NCBI GenBank assembly: GCA_038215095.1
Contig: JBBQRG010000064.1
Span: 1-16,901 of the forward strand
Length of the DNA: 16,901 nucleotides
DNA from: DATACN01 sp038215095
GTDB lineage: Bacteria; Actinomycetota; Thermoleophilia; Solirubrobacterales; Thermoleophilaceae
Direction: 5' to 3'
Part shown: in pieces, positions 6,550 through 15,615 of the stretch
Layout of the letters: every line of letters begins with the position of its first letter
Position numbering within the stretch: position 1 is the first letter of the stretch
Position numbers and translations under genes: made by a program
Notes under the pieces: generated by a model
The model's input: the letters and a program-made list of their open reading frames with translations, nothing else
Told to the model about the DNA's origin: nothing
Databases searched by the model: none

Positions 6550-6583
6550 CTGCGCCGCCGGTAGTCCCCAACCGGAGGTAGCA

Positions 6584-7615
6584 ATGTCCCGATCCAGCTT
6601 CAGACGTACCCTCGCGGCCGCCGCGGTGGCCGCCTGCGCCGTCCCCGCCGCGGCCAGCGCCCAGCAGGGGCCGCCGCCTCCGCCGACCGCCACCAGCGGC
6701 CACCCGGTGAAGACGCTCGCCCAGGGCGTTCCGACGCCGATCATGTTCGCCTTCGGCGCCAAGAGCGTGTTCGTCGCAGCGGGCGGCGCGGAGGACGGCA
6801 CCGCCAAGGGCGGGATCTTCCTGGTCCACAAGGGCCAGGCCACGCGCGTGCCCGGAACCGTTCAGGCTCCCGTGTACGGGCTCGCCTGGCGAAAGGGCGC
6901 GCTGTACGCGAGCTCCGGCGCCAAGCTGATCCGCTACACGAAGTGGAACGGCGCGAAGTTCAAGCGCTCCAAGGTGCTGTTCAACGGCGGGAAGAGCTTC
7001 CCGGGCTTCAACGGCATCGCCTTCAGCTCGGCCGGCAGGCTCTTCGCGGGCGTGTCGTTCAGCGGCGACCAGTACGACGCCGCCCAGGACCCGGCTCCGT
7101 TCGCGCAGTCGGTGGTCCGCTTCGTGCGGAACAGGAAGAAGCACAAGCTGGTGCTGAAGACCGTCTCGCGCGGCATCCGCCAGCCGTGGAAGCTCGAGTT
7201 CGTCGGCAAGGACACGGAGCCGTTCGTGACCGACCTGGCGCAGGACAGCCTGCCCGAGCCGGCGCCGCCGGACCAGATCATCCACGCTCGCCAGGGCAAG
7301 AACTACGGCTTCCCGACCTGCACCCGCCTGCCGGGCAGCTCGTGCAGCCAGTTCGCCAGCCCGTTCCGGCTGCTCCCGGAGCACTCGTCGCCGATGGGGA
7401 TCGACTCGATCGGCACGAAGCTCTACGTGGCCCTGTTCGGTGGCCTCCCCAACGACGGGCCCGAGGTGGTCTCGCTGTCCTCGAAGAAGGGCAACAACGC
7501 CGCCCCGAAGCCGGTGCTGAAGGGCTATGTGGCCCCGGTGCTGGCGCTCGGCGCCCACAACGGCCGCCTCTACACGGGCGACCTGACCGGCGCGATCTAC
7601 AGCGTCAAGCCGTGA
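6584..7615 (+). CDS. secreted beta-propeller protein, PQQ glucose/sorbosone dehydrogenase-like
   Basis: 343 residues from ATG 6584, which has a good Shine-Dalgarno sequence (GGAGG at 6574-6578, 5 nt spacing). A signal peptide spans residues 1-26 with ASA cleavage, followed by a proline-rich linker (GPPPPPPT). The body repeats propeller-blade strands such as SVFVAAGG, GIFLVHKG, VYGLAWRKGALYAS and FNGIAFSSAGRLFAGV. RGIRQPWKLEF at 197-207 and GKNYGFPTC at 238-246 recall the GSDH family (G-x-R-N-P-W and N-Y-G-W-P motifs). Whether the PQQ and calcium ligands are all present cannot be settled by eye, so it could also be a non-enzymatic SMP-30/NHL-type propeller. The open frame runs further upstream through the IS, but those residues belong to the insertion. 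The IS has cut it off from its original upstream sequence. Confidence 0.85.
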   Translation: MSRSSFRRTLAAAAVAACAVPAAASAQQGPPPPPTATSGHPVKTLAQGVPTPIMFAFGAKSVFVAAGGAEDGTAKGGIFLVHKGQATRVPGTVQAPVYGLAWRKGALYASSGAKLIRYTKWNGAKFKRSKVLFNGGKSFPGFNGIAFSSAGRLFAGVSFSGDQYDAAQDPAPFAQSVVRFVRNRKKHKLVLKTVSRGIRQPWKLEFVGKDTEPFVTDLAQDSLPEPAPPDQIIHARQGKNYGFPTCTRLPGSSCSQFASPFRLLPEHSSPMGIDSIGTKLYVALFGGLPNDGPEVVSLSSKKGNNAAPKPVLKGYVAPVLALGAHNGRLYTGDLTGAIYSVKP

Positions 7616-7621
7616 CCTGAA

Positions 7622-7664
7622 GCCGACGGCCCCGCCGCCTCGAGCGCGGCGGGGCCGCTTCGGC
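7622..7664 (+). terminator. strong GC hairpin, probable terminator after the beta-propeller gene
   Basis: The arms 7627-7638 and 7646-7657 form a perfect 12-bp stem with a 7-base loop, and GCCGA/TCGGC (7622-7626, 7660-7664) extends it. There is no T-run after it, which is common for terminators in high-GC actinobacteria. It starts 6 bases after the stop codon at 7615. Confidence 0.65.
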
Positions 7665-7669
7665 ATCCA

Positions 7670-7675
7670 TAAGGT
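7670..7675 (+). promoter_or_regulatory. -10 element (TAAGGT) of a probable leaderless promoter
   Basis: TAAGGT ends 7 nt before the GTG at 7683. No Shine-Dalgarno sequence lies between. The expected -35 region falls inside the terminator hairpin and shows no consensus. Confidence 0.45.
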
Positions 7676-7682
7676 TGCGCGG

Positions 7683-8873
7683 GTGAGCAGGGGCCCGGCG
7701 ATCGCCGGAACGGTGGCGGCCGGCTTCGAGCCGGTGCGCGAGGAGTTCGAGCGCAACTGGGCCGAGCGCCGCGAGCTGGGCGGCGCGATCGCCGCCTACG
7801 TCGGAGGCGAGAAGGTCGTGGACCTCTGGGGCGGCGTGCGCGACGCGCGCGACGACTCGCCCTGGGAGGAGGACACGCTCGTGCTCGTGTACTCCACGTC
7901 GAAGGGGCTCGCCGCGATCGCGCTGGCGCTGATGCACTCGCGCGGGCTGCTCGACTACGAGGAGCGGGTTTCCGAGTACTGGCCCCGGTTCGCGCAGAAG
8001 CGCAAGGAGTCGGTCACCGTCCGCCAGCTGCTGGGCCACGAGGCCGGCCTGCCGGTGATCGACGAGAAGCTCGACACCGACCTGCTCGCCGACTTCGACC
8101 GCCTCGCCGACGTGATCGCGCGCCAGAAGCCGCGCTGGAAGCCGGGCACCCGCCACGGCTACCACGGCATCTCGCTCGGCTGGTACATGGGCGAGCTGAT
8201 GCGCCGGGTGGATCCCGACGGCCGCACGCTCGGCCGCGTGTTCGCCGAGGACGTGGCCGCGCCGCTAGGGCTCGAGCTCCACTTCGGCGTGCCGCCGAGC
8301 GTAGAGAAGCGGCGCATCGCGCGCATCGAGCGAGCCAACCCGCTGAAGGCGCTGTCGGGCGCGCGCGACCTGCCGCCGCGCATGGCGCTGGCGATGGCGA
8401 ACCCCGCCTCGATCAGCTTCAAGACCTTCGCCAACCCGCGGATGTGGTCGCCGGCGGAGCTCGACAGCTCGCGCTACCGCGCACTCGAGTTCCCGGCGGG
8501 CGGCGCGGTGGGCTCGGCGCGCTCGATCGCCCGGGCTTACGCGGCGGTGGCCGGCCCGAGGCCGGAGCTCGGCATCACGCCGGAGACGGTCGCCGAGCTG
8601 AGCCGCTTTCCGCAGCCGCCCACGCGCGGCTGGTTCGACCAGGTGCTGAAGGTGAACACCGCCTTCTCGCTCGGGTTCGCCCGCCCGCTTGGCCCCTTCC
8701 AGTTCGGCTCGAGCGACCGCGCCTTCGGCCACCCCGGCGCCGGCGGCTCGTTCGCCTTCGCCGACCCCGACCGTCACGTCTCGTTCGCCTACGTCACGAA
8801 CCGCCTCGGCATGCACCTGAACGACGACCCGCGCGAGAAGTCGCTGCGCGACGCCGTGTACGGCTGCCTCTAG
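7683..8873 (+). CDS. serine hydrolase of the beta-lactamase (class C)/EstB esterase type
   Basis: 396 residues, usual for this family. The nucleophile motif is S71-T-S-K74 within LVYSTSKGLAAIAL. The tyrosine motif is Y160-H-G in RHGYHGISLGWYMGEL, as in EstB-type esterases rather than Y-x-N of AmpC. GHPGAGGS at 349-356 stands in for the KTG box. The LGHEAGLP motif at 117-124 is also typical. There is no signal peptide, so the enzyme is probably cytoplasmic and acts as an esterase, amidase or related hydrolase rather than a resistance beta-lactamase. The GTG start at 7683 is supported by TAAGGT 7 nt upstream. Its TAG stop shares CTAG with the stop of the convergent VOC gene (overlap 8870-8873). 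Substrate unknown. Confidence 0.93.
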   Translation: MSRGPAIAGTVAAGFEPVREEFERNWAERRELGGAIAAYVGGEKVVDLWGGVRDARDDSPWEEDTLVLVYSTSKGLAAIALALMHSRGLLDYEERVSEYWPRFAQKRKESVTVRQLLGHEAGLPVIDEKLDTDLLADFDRLADVIARQKPRWKPGTRHGYHGISLGWYMGELMRRVDPDGRTLGRVFAEDVAAPLGLELHFGVPPSVEKRRIARIERANPLKALSGARDLPPRMALAMANPASISFKTFANPRMWSPAELDSSRYRALEFPAGGAVGSARSIARAYAAVAGPRPELGITPETVAELSRFPQPPTRGWFDQVLKVNTAFSLGFARPLGPFQFGSSDRAFGHPGAGGSFAFADPDRHVSFAYVTNRLGMHLNDDPREKSLRDAVYGCL

Positions 8874-9445
8874 CGCAGCACGAAGTCGCCGATGCCGACC
8901 GCGCGCAGCGCCGGCTCGCCCTCGACCACCCGCACCGGCAGCTCGGCGCCGCCCAGCCAGCCGTCGATCCGCTCCCGCTCGCCCGCCACCTCGACCCAGC
9001 GGATGCCGCCCGCGTCGCCCTGGGCACCCGGATCGATGATGCCCAGGTCGCGCTCGATGAAGAACGGCAGGGACGGCTCCGCCATCGCCTCGCTCACGCC
9101 AGCCAGGCGCGCCGTCAGGCCCTGCCGGGCGATCGTCGCCAGCTCGAGCTCTAGCCGCGAGGCCACAGCCGCCACGTCCTCGACCGCCACCGCCCAGCCC
9201 ATCAGCCCCTCGCCCGCCCGGATACGGGCGGTCACGGCCCGGCCTAGCTCCGACCCCGCAGCCTCCTCGGCGTCGGCCACCGCGAGCAGCTCGAGGTAGC
9301 CGCCGCCCAGCGGCATGACGCGGTTGTGCGTGCCCATCCCGTCGTGGCGGCCGCCGCCGGCCGCCTTCAGCCCGTACTCGGCCTCCACCCGCGCGGCCGC
9401 GTCGTCGAGGTCCCGGGTCGCGTAGATGACGTGGTCGATGCGCAC
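8870..9445 (-). CDS. glyoxalase-like (VOC superfamily) protein
   Basis: From GTG 9445 the protein is 191 residues and opens with the family pattern VRIDHVIYATRDLDDAAARV. HNRVMPLGGGYLELLAVAD follows, then a second half with PSLPFFIERD and GIRWVEVAGERERIDGWLGG. This matches the Glyoxalase-like domain in which a metal- or ligand-binding site forms between beta-alpha-beta repeats; the reaction is unknown. An ATG at 9472 adds nine residues, but it leaves only 5 bases to the divergent gene. TACGCT ends 8 nt before GTG 9445 and fits a leaderless start there, so I prefer 9445. The gene converges on the serine hydrolase with a shared CTAG stop. Confidence 0.85.
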   Translation of the reverse strand: MRIDHVIYATRDLDDAAARVEAEYGLKAAGGGRHDGMGTHNRVMPLGGGYLELLAVADAEEAAGSELGRAVTARIRAGEGLMGWAVAVEDVAAVASRLELELATIARQGLTARLAGVSEAMAEPSLPFFIERDLGIIDPGAQGDAGGIRWVEVAGERERIDGWLGGAELPVRVVEGEPALRAVGIGDFVLR

Positions 9446-9453
9446 CCGGGTAG

Positions 9454-9459
9454 AGCGTA
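9454..9459 (-). promoter_or_regulatory. -10 element (TACGCT) of a possible leaderless promoter
   Basis: On the minus strand TACGCT ends 8 nt before GTG 9445. It would lie inside the coding region if the ATG at 9472 were used, so it bears on the start choice. Confidence 0.35.
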
Positions 9460-9477
9460 AGTGGTAGACCATCGCCC

Positions 9478-10152
9478 GTGGCCACCTTCTGCCTCCTGCA
9501 CGGGGCGTGGCATGACCCGTCCTGTTGGGATCTCGTGACGGAGCGACTGCGGGCGCAAGGCCACGACGTCAGGGCACCGGACCTGCCTCTGCACGATGCC
9601 GCCAGTGGCTACGCGGAGCGCGTTCGACCGGCGATCGAGTCCGTCGCAGACGTCGACGAGCCCGTGGTCGCCGTCGGCCACTCCCAGAGCTCCTCGCTCG
9701 GCCCGCTGGTCGCGGTCGCGCGACCAACCGCCCTCGTCGTCCACCTGTGTCCCAGGCTCGGCCCATTCGAGCCGCCGCCCGGCGGGCCACGCCCATTTCA
9801 CGAGGACACCCCCATGCCCCAGATGCGGGAAGACGGCACGAGCGCCTGGGACCCCGACGCGGCGATCGAAGCGATGTACCCCCGGCTTCCGCCAGAGACC
9901 GCGCGAGCGCTCGCCGAGCGGCTGCGTCCGATGGCGATGCCGGGCGGCGAGTACCCGCTCTCCTCCCATCCGGACGTCCCGACCGCCCTGATCTACGCCG
10001 CTGAAGACGAGTTCTTCGACCCGGACTGGGAGCGCTTCATGGCGCGCGAGCTCCTGGGCATAGAGCCAATCGAGCTTCCCACCGGCCATTTCTGCATGGT
10101 CGAGGATCCCGACGGGCTCGCGGAAGTGCTCAACCGGCTGGCGCCGGTCTAG
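9478..10152 (+). CDS. alpha/beta-hydrolase fold protein
   Basis: 224 residues. The N-terminus ATFCLLHGAWHDPSCWD contains the oxyanion-hole HGAW at 8-11. The nucleophile elbow is G67-H-S69-Q-S71. The likely acid is D177 in YAAEDEFFD, and the likely base is H204 in PTGHFCMVEDP. This set resembles small esterases related to plant-type hydroxynitrile lyase/salicylate esterases (HGAW followed by GHSxG-like elbow), although position 71 is Ser rather than Gly. The start is GTG 9478, which gives the expected family N-terminus; no Shine-Dalgarno sequence is seen, and TAGACC 7 nt upstream is one base off TANNNT. It is divergent from the first VOC gene and convergent with the second, with a shared CTAG stop. 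No substrate can be inferred. Confidence 0.9.
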   Translation: MATFCLLHGAWHDPSCWDLVTERLRAQGHDVRAPDLPLHDAASGYAERVRPAIESVADVDEPVVAVGHSQSSSLGPLVAVARPTALVVHLCPRLGPFEPPPGGPRPFHEDTPMPQMREDGTSAWDPDAAIEAMYPRLPPETARALAERLRPMAMPGGEYPLSSHPDVPTALIYAAEDEFFDPDWERFMARELLGIEPIELPTGHFCMVEDPDGLAEVLNRLAPV

Positions 10153-10556
10153 GCCGGCCCGTGCGGCGGCCAGGGAATCAGCGGCTTGCCGATCTCCCAA
10201 TGGTGTCCGTAGGGGTCGGCGACCCGGCCGAGTAGCCAGCCGTGCTCCTCGCTGACGGGGTGGATCGCTGTGGCGCCGGCCGCCACGGCGCGCTCGAGCG
10301 CGGCCGCGGGATCCTCGACCACCAGCAGCAGCCGCGTCGTGGCTCCCCCGACCGACTCGGGGCTGAAGTTCCCGTGCGCCGGGGCCTCGTCCGAGACCCA
10401 AAAGGTCGCGTCGCCGACGGAGAGCTGCGCGACTACCGGCTCGTGCTCGTCGGTGCCGCCCACCCGGTAGTCCTCGACCGCCCCGAAGGCGGCCTTGTAG
10501 AAGTCGATCGCGGCGCGTCCGCGCTTGACCGCGAGCTGGGGGACGATGCTCACCAT
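10149..10556 (-). CDS. VOC-family protein (PhnB/glyoxalase-like)
   Basis: From ATG 10556 the protein is 135 residues. It starts MVSIVPQLAVKRGRAAIDFY, the usual opening of PhnB-like VOC proteins, and continues with KAAFGAVEDYRVGG, SVGDATFWVSDEA and LLLVVEDPAAALERAVAAGA. It ends with the typical GRVADPYGHHWEIG motif. A Shine-Dalgarno GGAG is 3 nt before this ATG. The open frame extends to 10634, but the added Arg/Pro-rich residues do not resemble the family. The function may be a small-molecule lyase, dioxygenase or binding protein; it is not resolved here. The stop overlaps that of the alpha/beta hydrolase in one CTAG. The gene diverges from nrdR. Confidence 0.9.
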   Translation of the reverse strand: MVSIVPQLAVKRGRAAIDFYKAAFGAVEDYRVGGTDEHEPVVAQLSVGDATFWVSDEAPAHGNFSPESVGGATTRLLLVVEDPAAALERAVAAGATAIHPVSEEHGWLLGRVADPYGHHWEIGKPLIPWPPHGPA

Positions 10557-10644
10557 TCGCTCCAGTTTGCGGCATAGCCGTGGGGGAGGCCCTTCCGGGC
10601 GCGTCCGCCAGCGCCTAGTCTCCCTCTTGCCCACTCCGCAAATA

Positions 10645-10660
10645 CCACAATATGTTGTGG
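10645..10660 (+). promoter_or_regulatory. NrdR box 1 (strong)
   Basis: CCACAATATGTTGTGG matches 13 of 16 positions of the NrdR box consensus ACACWAWATATWGTGT as I recall it. It is part of an 18-base near-palindrome at 10644-10661 with 7-base arms ACCACAA/TTGTGGT. It lies 58 bases before the nrdR start. NrdR, the next gene, represses ribonucleotide reductase genes through such boxes, so this is a likely autoregulatory operator. Confidence 0.8.
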
Positions 10661-10676
10661 TTGCGGGAGGATTGGG

Positions 10677-10692
10677 ACACCAGATGGAGTAG
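10677..10692 (+). promoter_or_regulatory. NrdR box 2 (degenerate)
   Basis: ACACCAGATGGAGTAG matches about 10 of 16 consensus positions. It begins exactly 32 bases after box 1, about three helical turns, which is the spacing known for paired NrdR boxes. It overlaps the -10 element by 3 bases. Confidence 0.5.
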
Positions 10693-10695
10693 AAT
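10690..10695 (+). promoter_or_regulatory. -10 element (TAGAAT) of a probable leaderless nrdR promoter
   Basis: TAGAAT, one base from TATAAT, ends 7 nt before GTG 10703, so transcription would begin at the start codon. No Shine-Dalgarno sequence is present. It overlaps NrdR box 2, which would place bound repressor directly over the promoter. Confidence 0.6.
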
Positions 10696-10702
10696 CACCC
10701 TT

Positions 10703-11252
10703 GTGCGCTGTCCCTTCTGCTCCTTCGAATCGACCAAGGTCGTCGACTCACGCCTGACCGACCCCGGCGACTCGATCCGCCGCCGTCGCGAGTGCGCCGG
10801 CTGCGGCAACCGCTTCACGACGCACGAGCGTGCGGAGGAGCTGCCGATCGACGTGGTCAAGCGCGACGGCAGCACGCAGCGCTTCGACCGGCGCAAGCTG
10901 CTTCGCGGGCTCGTTCGGGCGGCCGGTGGCCGTCCGGTGGGAGGCGAGCAGCTCGAGCAGCTGGCCGACACGATCGCAGCTGAGATTCGCCGGGGTGGGC
11001 CCGAGGTAAAGGCGGAGCGGATCGGCGACCTCGCCGAGCGCGGCCTCGCCGGGCTCGACCCTGTGACCGCGATCCAATTCGCCTCCGTCTACCGCCGCCT
11101 GTCCGACCTCGACGAGCTCGAGGCGGCGGTCAAGAGACTGCGCGAAGAGCCCCTTCCGGGGGCCGACCAACTGCCCTTCGAGGGCGTTTCGGATCCGTCC
11201 GATCCCAGGAGCAACATCGCCTCCCCCCCAAACGTTTCGACGAGGAGAGAAG

Positions 11253-11260
<8 letters not shown>
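10703..11260 (+). CDS. nrdR: transcriptional repressor NrdR
   Basis: 185 residues from GTG 10703. The zinc ribbon uses C3, C6, C31 and C34 (RCPFC and CAGCG). KVVDSR at 12-17 and RRRRECAGCGNRFTTHE at about 26-43 are diagnostic. The ATP-cone domain follows from about residue 47 (PIDVVKRDGSTQRFDRRKLL) to about 137 (ASVYRRLSDLDEL). NrdR senses ATP/dATP through the cone and represses ribonucleotide reductase genes. About 35 residues follow the cone (from LPGADQLPFEG), longer than the minimal family form and low in predicted order. The start gives the exact family N-terminus and has a TAGAAT 7 nt upstream, so a leaderless message is likely. Its last 8 bases overlap the nrdJ start, suggesting translational coupling. 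Confidence 0.98.
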
Positions 11261-14135
<2,875 letters not shown>

Positions 14136-14147
14136 GTAGGTAGTCAC

Positions 14148-14588
14148 ATGCGATCTGCCCTCGCGCCGGCGAGCAACCGCCTGCTCACGACGATGGCCGT
14201 CGTCCAAGCGAACGCGGATCAAGGTCGGGACTACATTGCCAACTTCGAGCCCTTCGCAACCGAGCGTCTAAAGCGGTGGCCGGAGGGCGATCCGGTCGAG
14301 CCGGACGCCCTTGCCCGTGCCGTCTGCCAGGAATGGGGCGTGCCCTCGCTACCTGTCGGCGTGGCCAAGATCCTGATCAAGCGTGCCAAAAAGCGTGGTG
14401 AGGTTGTTTCGGCCGGCGACGGTACGTGCTACCCCGATCACGAGAAGCTAGTCGAGATCCCCGGCATTGGCGAAAAGCGCCAGGAAATGCTGGCGCGCAC
14501 CAAGGCACTTGAGGAGGCTGTCGTTACCTACGCCAACGACGTCCACGGGCTCGAGTGGACAGTATCGCGAACTCCTACGCCGCCCTAA
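14148..14588 (+). CDS. uncharacterised protein, likely N-terminal piece of a larger gene with its middle deleted
   Basis: 146 residues, starting 12 bases after nrdJ. It opens with helices (VVQANADQGRDYIANFEPFA). Next comes a winged-helix-like part (EPDALARAVCQEWGVPSLPV through KRAKKRGEVV, then TCYPDHEKL) and LVEIPGIGEKRQEMLARTKA, ending at HGLEW plus an unrelated tail TVSRTPTPP. From memory, this layout is the N-terminus of larger actinobacterial proteins that continue into a PIN-type nuclease domain and a coiled-coil/membrane C-terminus. The downstream frame at 14555 encodes just such a C-terminus, so the pair looks like one gene with a large out-of-frame internal deletion near 14555-14565. 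That link is inference and needs a homology search. A second in-frame ATG is at 14193. It could still be a functional short protein. Confidence 0.6.
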   Translation: MRSALAPASNRLLTTMAVVQANADQGRDYIANFEPFATERLKRWPEGDPVEPDALARAVCQEWGVPSLPVGVAKILIKRAKKRGEVVSAGDGTCYPDHEKLVEIPGIGEKRQEMLARTKALEEAVVTYANDVHGLEWTVSRTPTPP

Positions 14589-15292
14589 ATCCCGGTCCCG
14601 AACTTTGGGAGCGTTGGGTCCGTCACATCATCCGCCTGCGCGACCGGGACGAAGTAACCGACGAGCAAGTCCAAAATCTGATCTATCACTCTCAGGCCAA
14701 GACGGCACTCTTCGAAGTCACCCACGGCGACGCCGGTGTGATCGATGATGAGACGGTCAGCGAAGTCCTCGAGCGTTTCGAGGAGGAACTGCGTCGGCCT
14801 GCCGAGTTGGCAGCCGCGCGCGAGCGGGAACGGGCCAAGACGGCCGAGTCGGAGCGCCTGGCAATTGCCGGGCGCCTCGAGGCCGAGGCGCAGACCGCCC
14901 GGCAAGCGGAGGAGGAGCGGGAGGAACTACGTGGGCAGGTCGCAGAGCTGACCGAGCTCGTCAAAGGACAGGAGCAGCTTGAAGAGACTCGCACCCGGCG
15001 CCGCGGGCTCATGCGGCGGCTATTCGGCTACGGCGGGGCCGCCCTGGTGTTAGTCACGTTTGGGCTTCTCATCTTCATCGACGTCATCCAGGGCAAGGCC
15101 GCCTGGGCCTCAGCTGTTTCGTTGGTCGTCCTACTCGGGGTTGGTGCCTGGGCCTGGGGAACAAAGCGCGACGTGAAGCTCGCTGTGAAGGCACTGATCG
15201 CCGTGGGCGCGGCGAGCGCGCTCTGGTTCGCGGTGTACGCCGTGGTCCCGGACGGCCACTCCGAGAAGCCTGCACGACACAGTCCGAGATAG
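14555..15292 (+). CDS. coiled-coil membrane protein, likely C-terminal piece of the same disrupted gene
   Basis: 245 residues from ATG 14555, overlapping the previous frame by 34 bases, with no obvious Shine-Dalgarno sequence. SYAALNPGPELWERWVRHII and EVTDEQVQNLIYHSQAKTAL are followed by GVIDDETVSEVLERFEEELR. A long charged coiled coil (about 80-148) precedes three hydrophobic segments at about 158-175, 184-199 and 209-225, ending in a short polar tail. Beginning in mid-domain (SYAALNPGPELW) suggests that the N-terminal part is missing. A TTA codon (15050-15052) and more A/T-ending codons than in nrdJ hint at acquired DNA. Function is unknown. The neighbouring 146-residue frame may be its former N-terminus, with a central domain lost between them. 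Alternatively this is a genuine second gene translated by coupling. Confidence 0.55.
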   Translation: MDSIANSYAALNPGPELWERWVRHIIRLRDRDEVTDEQVQNLIYHSQAKTALFEVTHGDAGVIDDETVSEVLERFEEELRRPAELAAARERERAKTAESERLAIAGRLEAEAQTARQAEEEREELRGQVAELTELVKGQEQLEETRTRRRGLMRRLFGYGGAALVLVTFGLLIFIDVIQGKAAWASAVSLVVLLGVGAWAWGTKRDVKLAVKALIAVGAASALWFAVYAVVPDGHSEKPARHSPR

Positions 15293-15303
15293 GGCCTTAG
15301 CGC

Positions 15304-15592
15304 TCAGCGCTCCTCGGCGAGGATCAGGTAGAGCGCCCGCTTGGCGTCACTGAGGGCCTTCCGCGCCTCCTCGACGTTCGCCTTATCACCGCTGCGCAGC
15401 ACCTGCGCCGCCGCGATCGCCACGTCCTTCATGACCGACATCGCCTCGCGGGCCTCGTCGGTGAGATCGAAGGCCTTACGGCCGTCGATCTCGGTCGTGC
15501 GCACCAGGTCCTCGTCCTCGAGCTGGGCAGCGCCGGGTAGACCGAGCCGGGGCTTGGGCGCCAGGCGCCTCGCTGCGCTGCTCGATCTCCTG
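15304..15592 (-). pseudogene. decayed PadR-family transcriptional regulator
   Basis: Three minus-strand frames read in order give a PadR winged helix: QEIEQRSE (15592-15569), then GAWRPSPGSVYPAL (15569-15528), then AQLEDEDLVRTTEIDGRKAF and DLTDEAREAM (15525 onward). Each frame change is explained by loss of one G: GAG-GGC read as GAGGC near 15569, and CTG-GCC read as CTGCC near 15528. The first helices of the domain (about 35 residues) are absent. The linker after DLTDEAREAM also looks short before AAAQVLRSGDKANVEEARKA and LSDAKRALYLILAEER, which match the usual C-terminal helices. A 66-residue frame from GTG 15504 remains open but lacks the DNA-binding helix. PadR proteins repress genes in response to small molecules; this copy should be inactive unless the two gaps are assembly errors. 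Confidence 0.7.
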
Positions 15593-15615
15593 ACGAGAAC
15601 AGAGTGTCACCCCGC

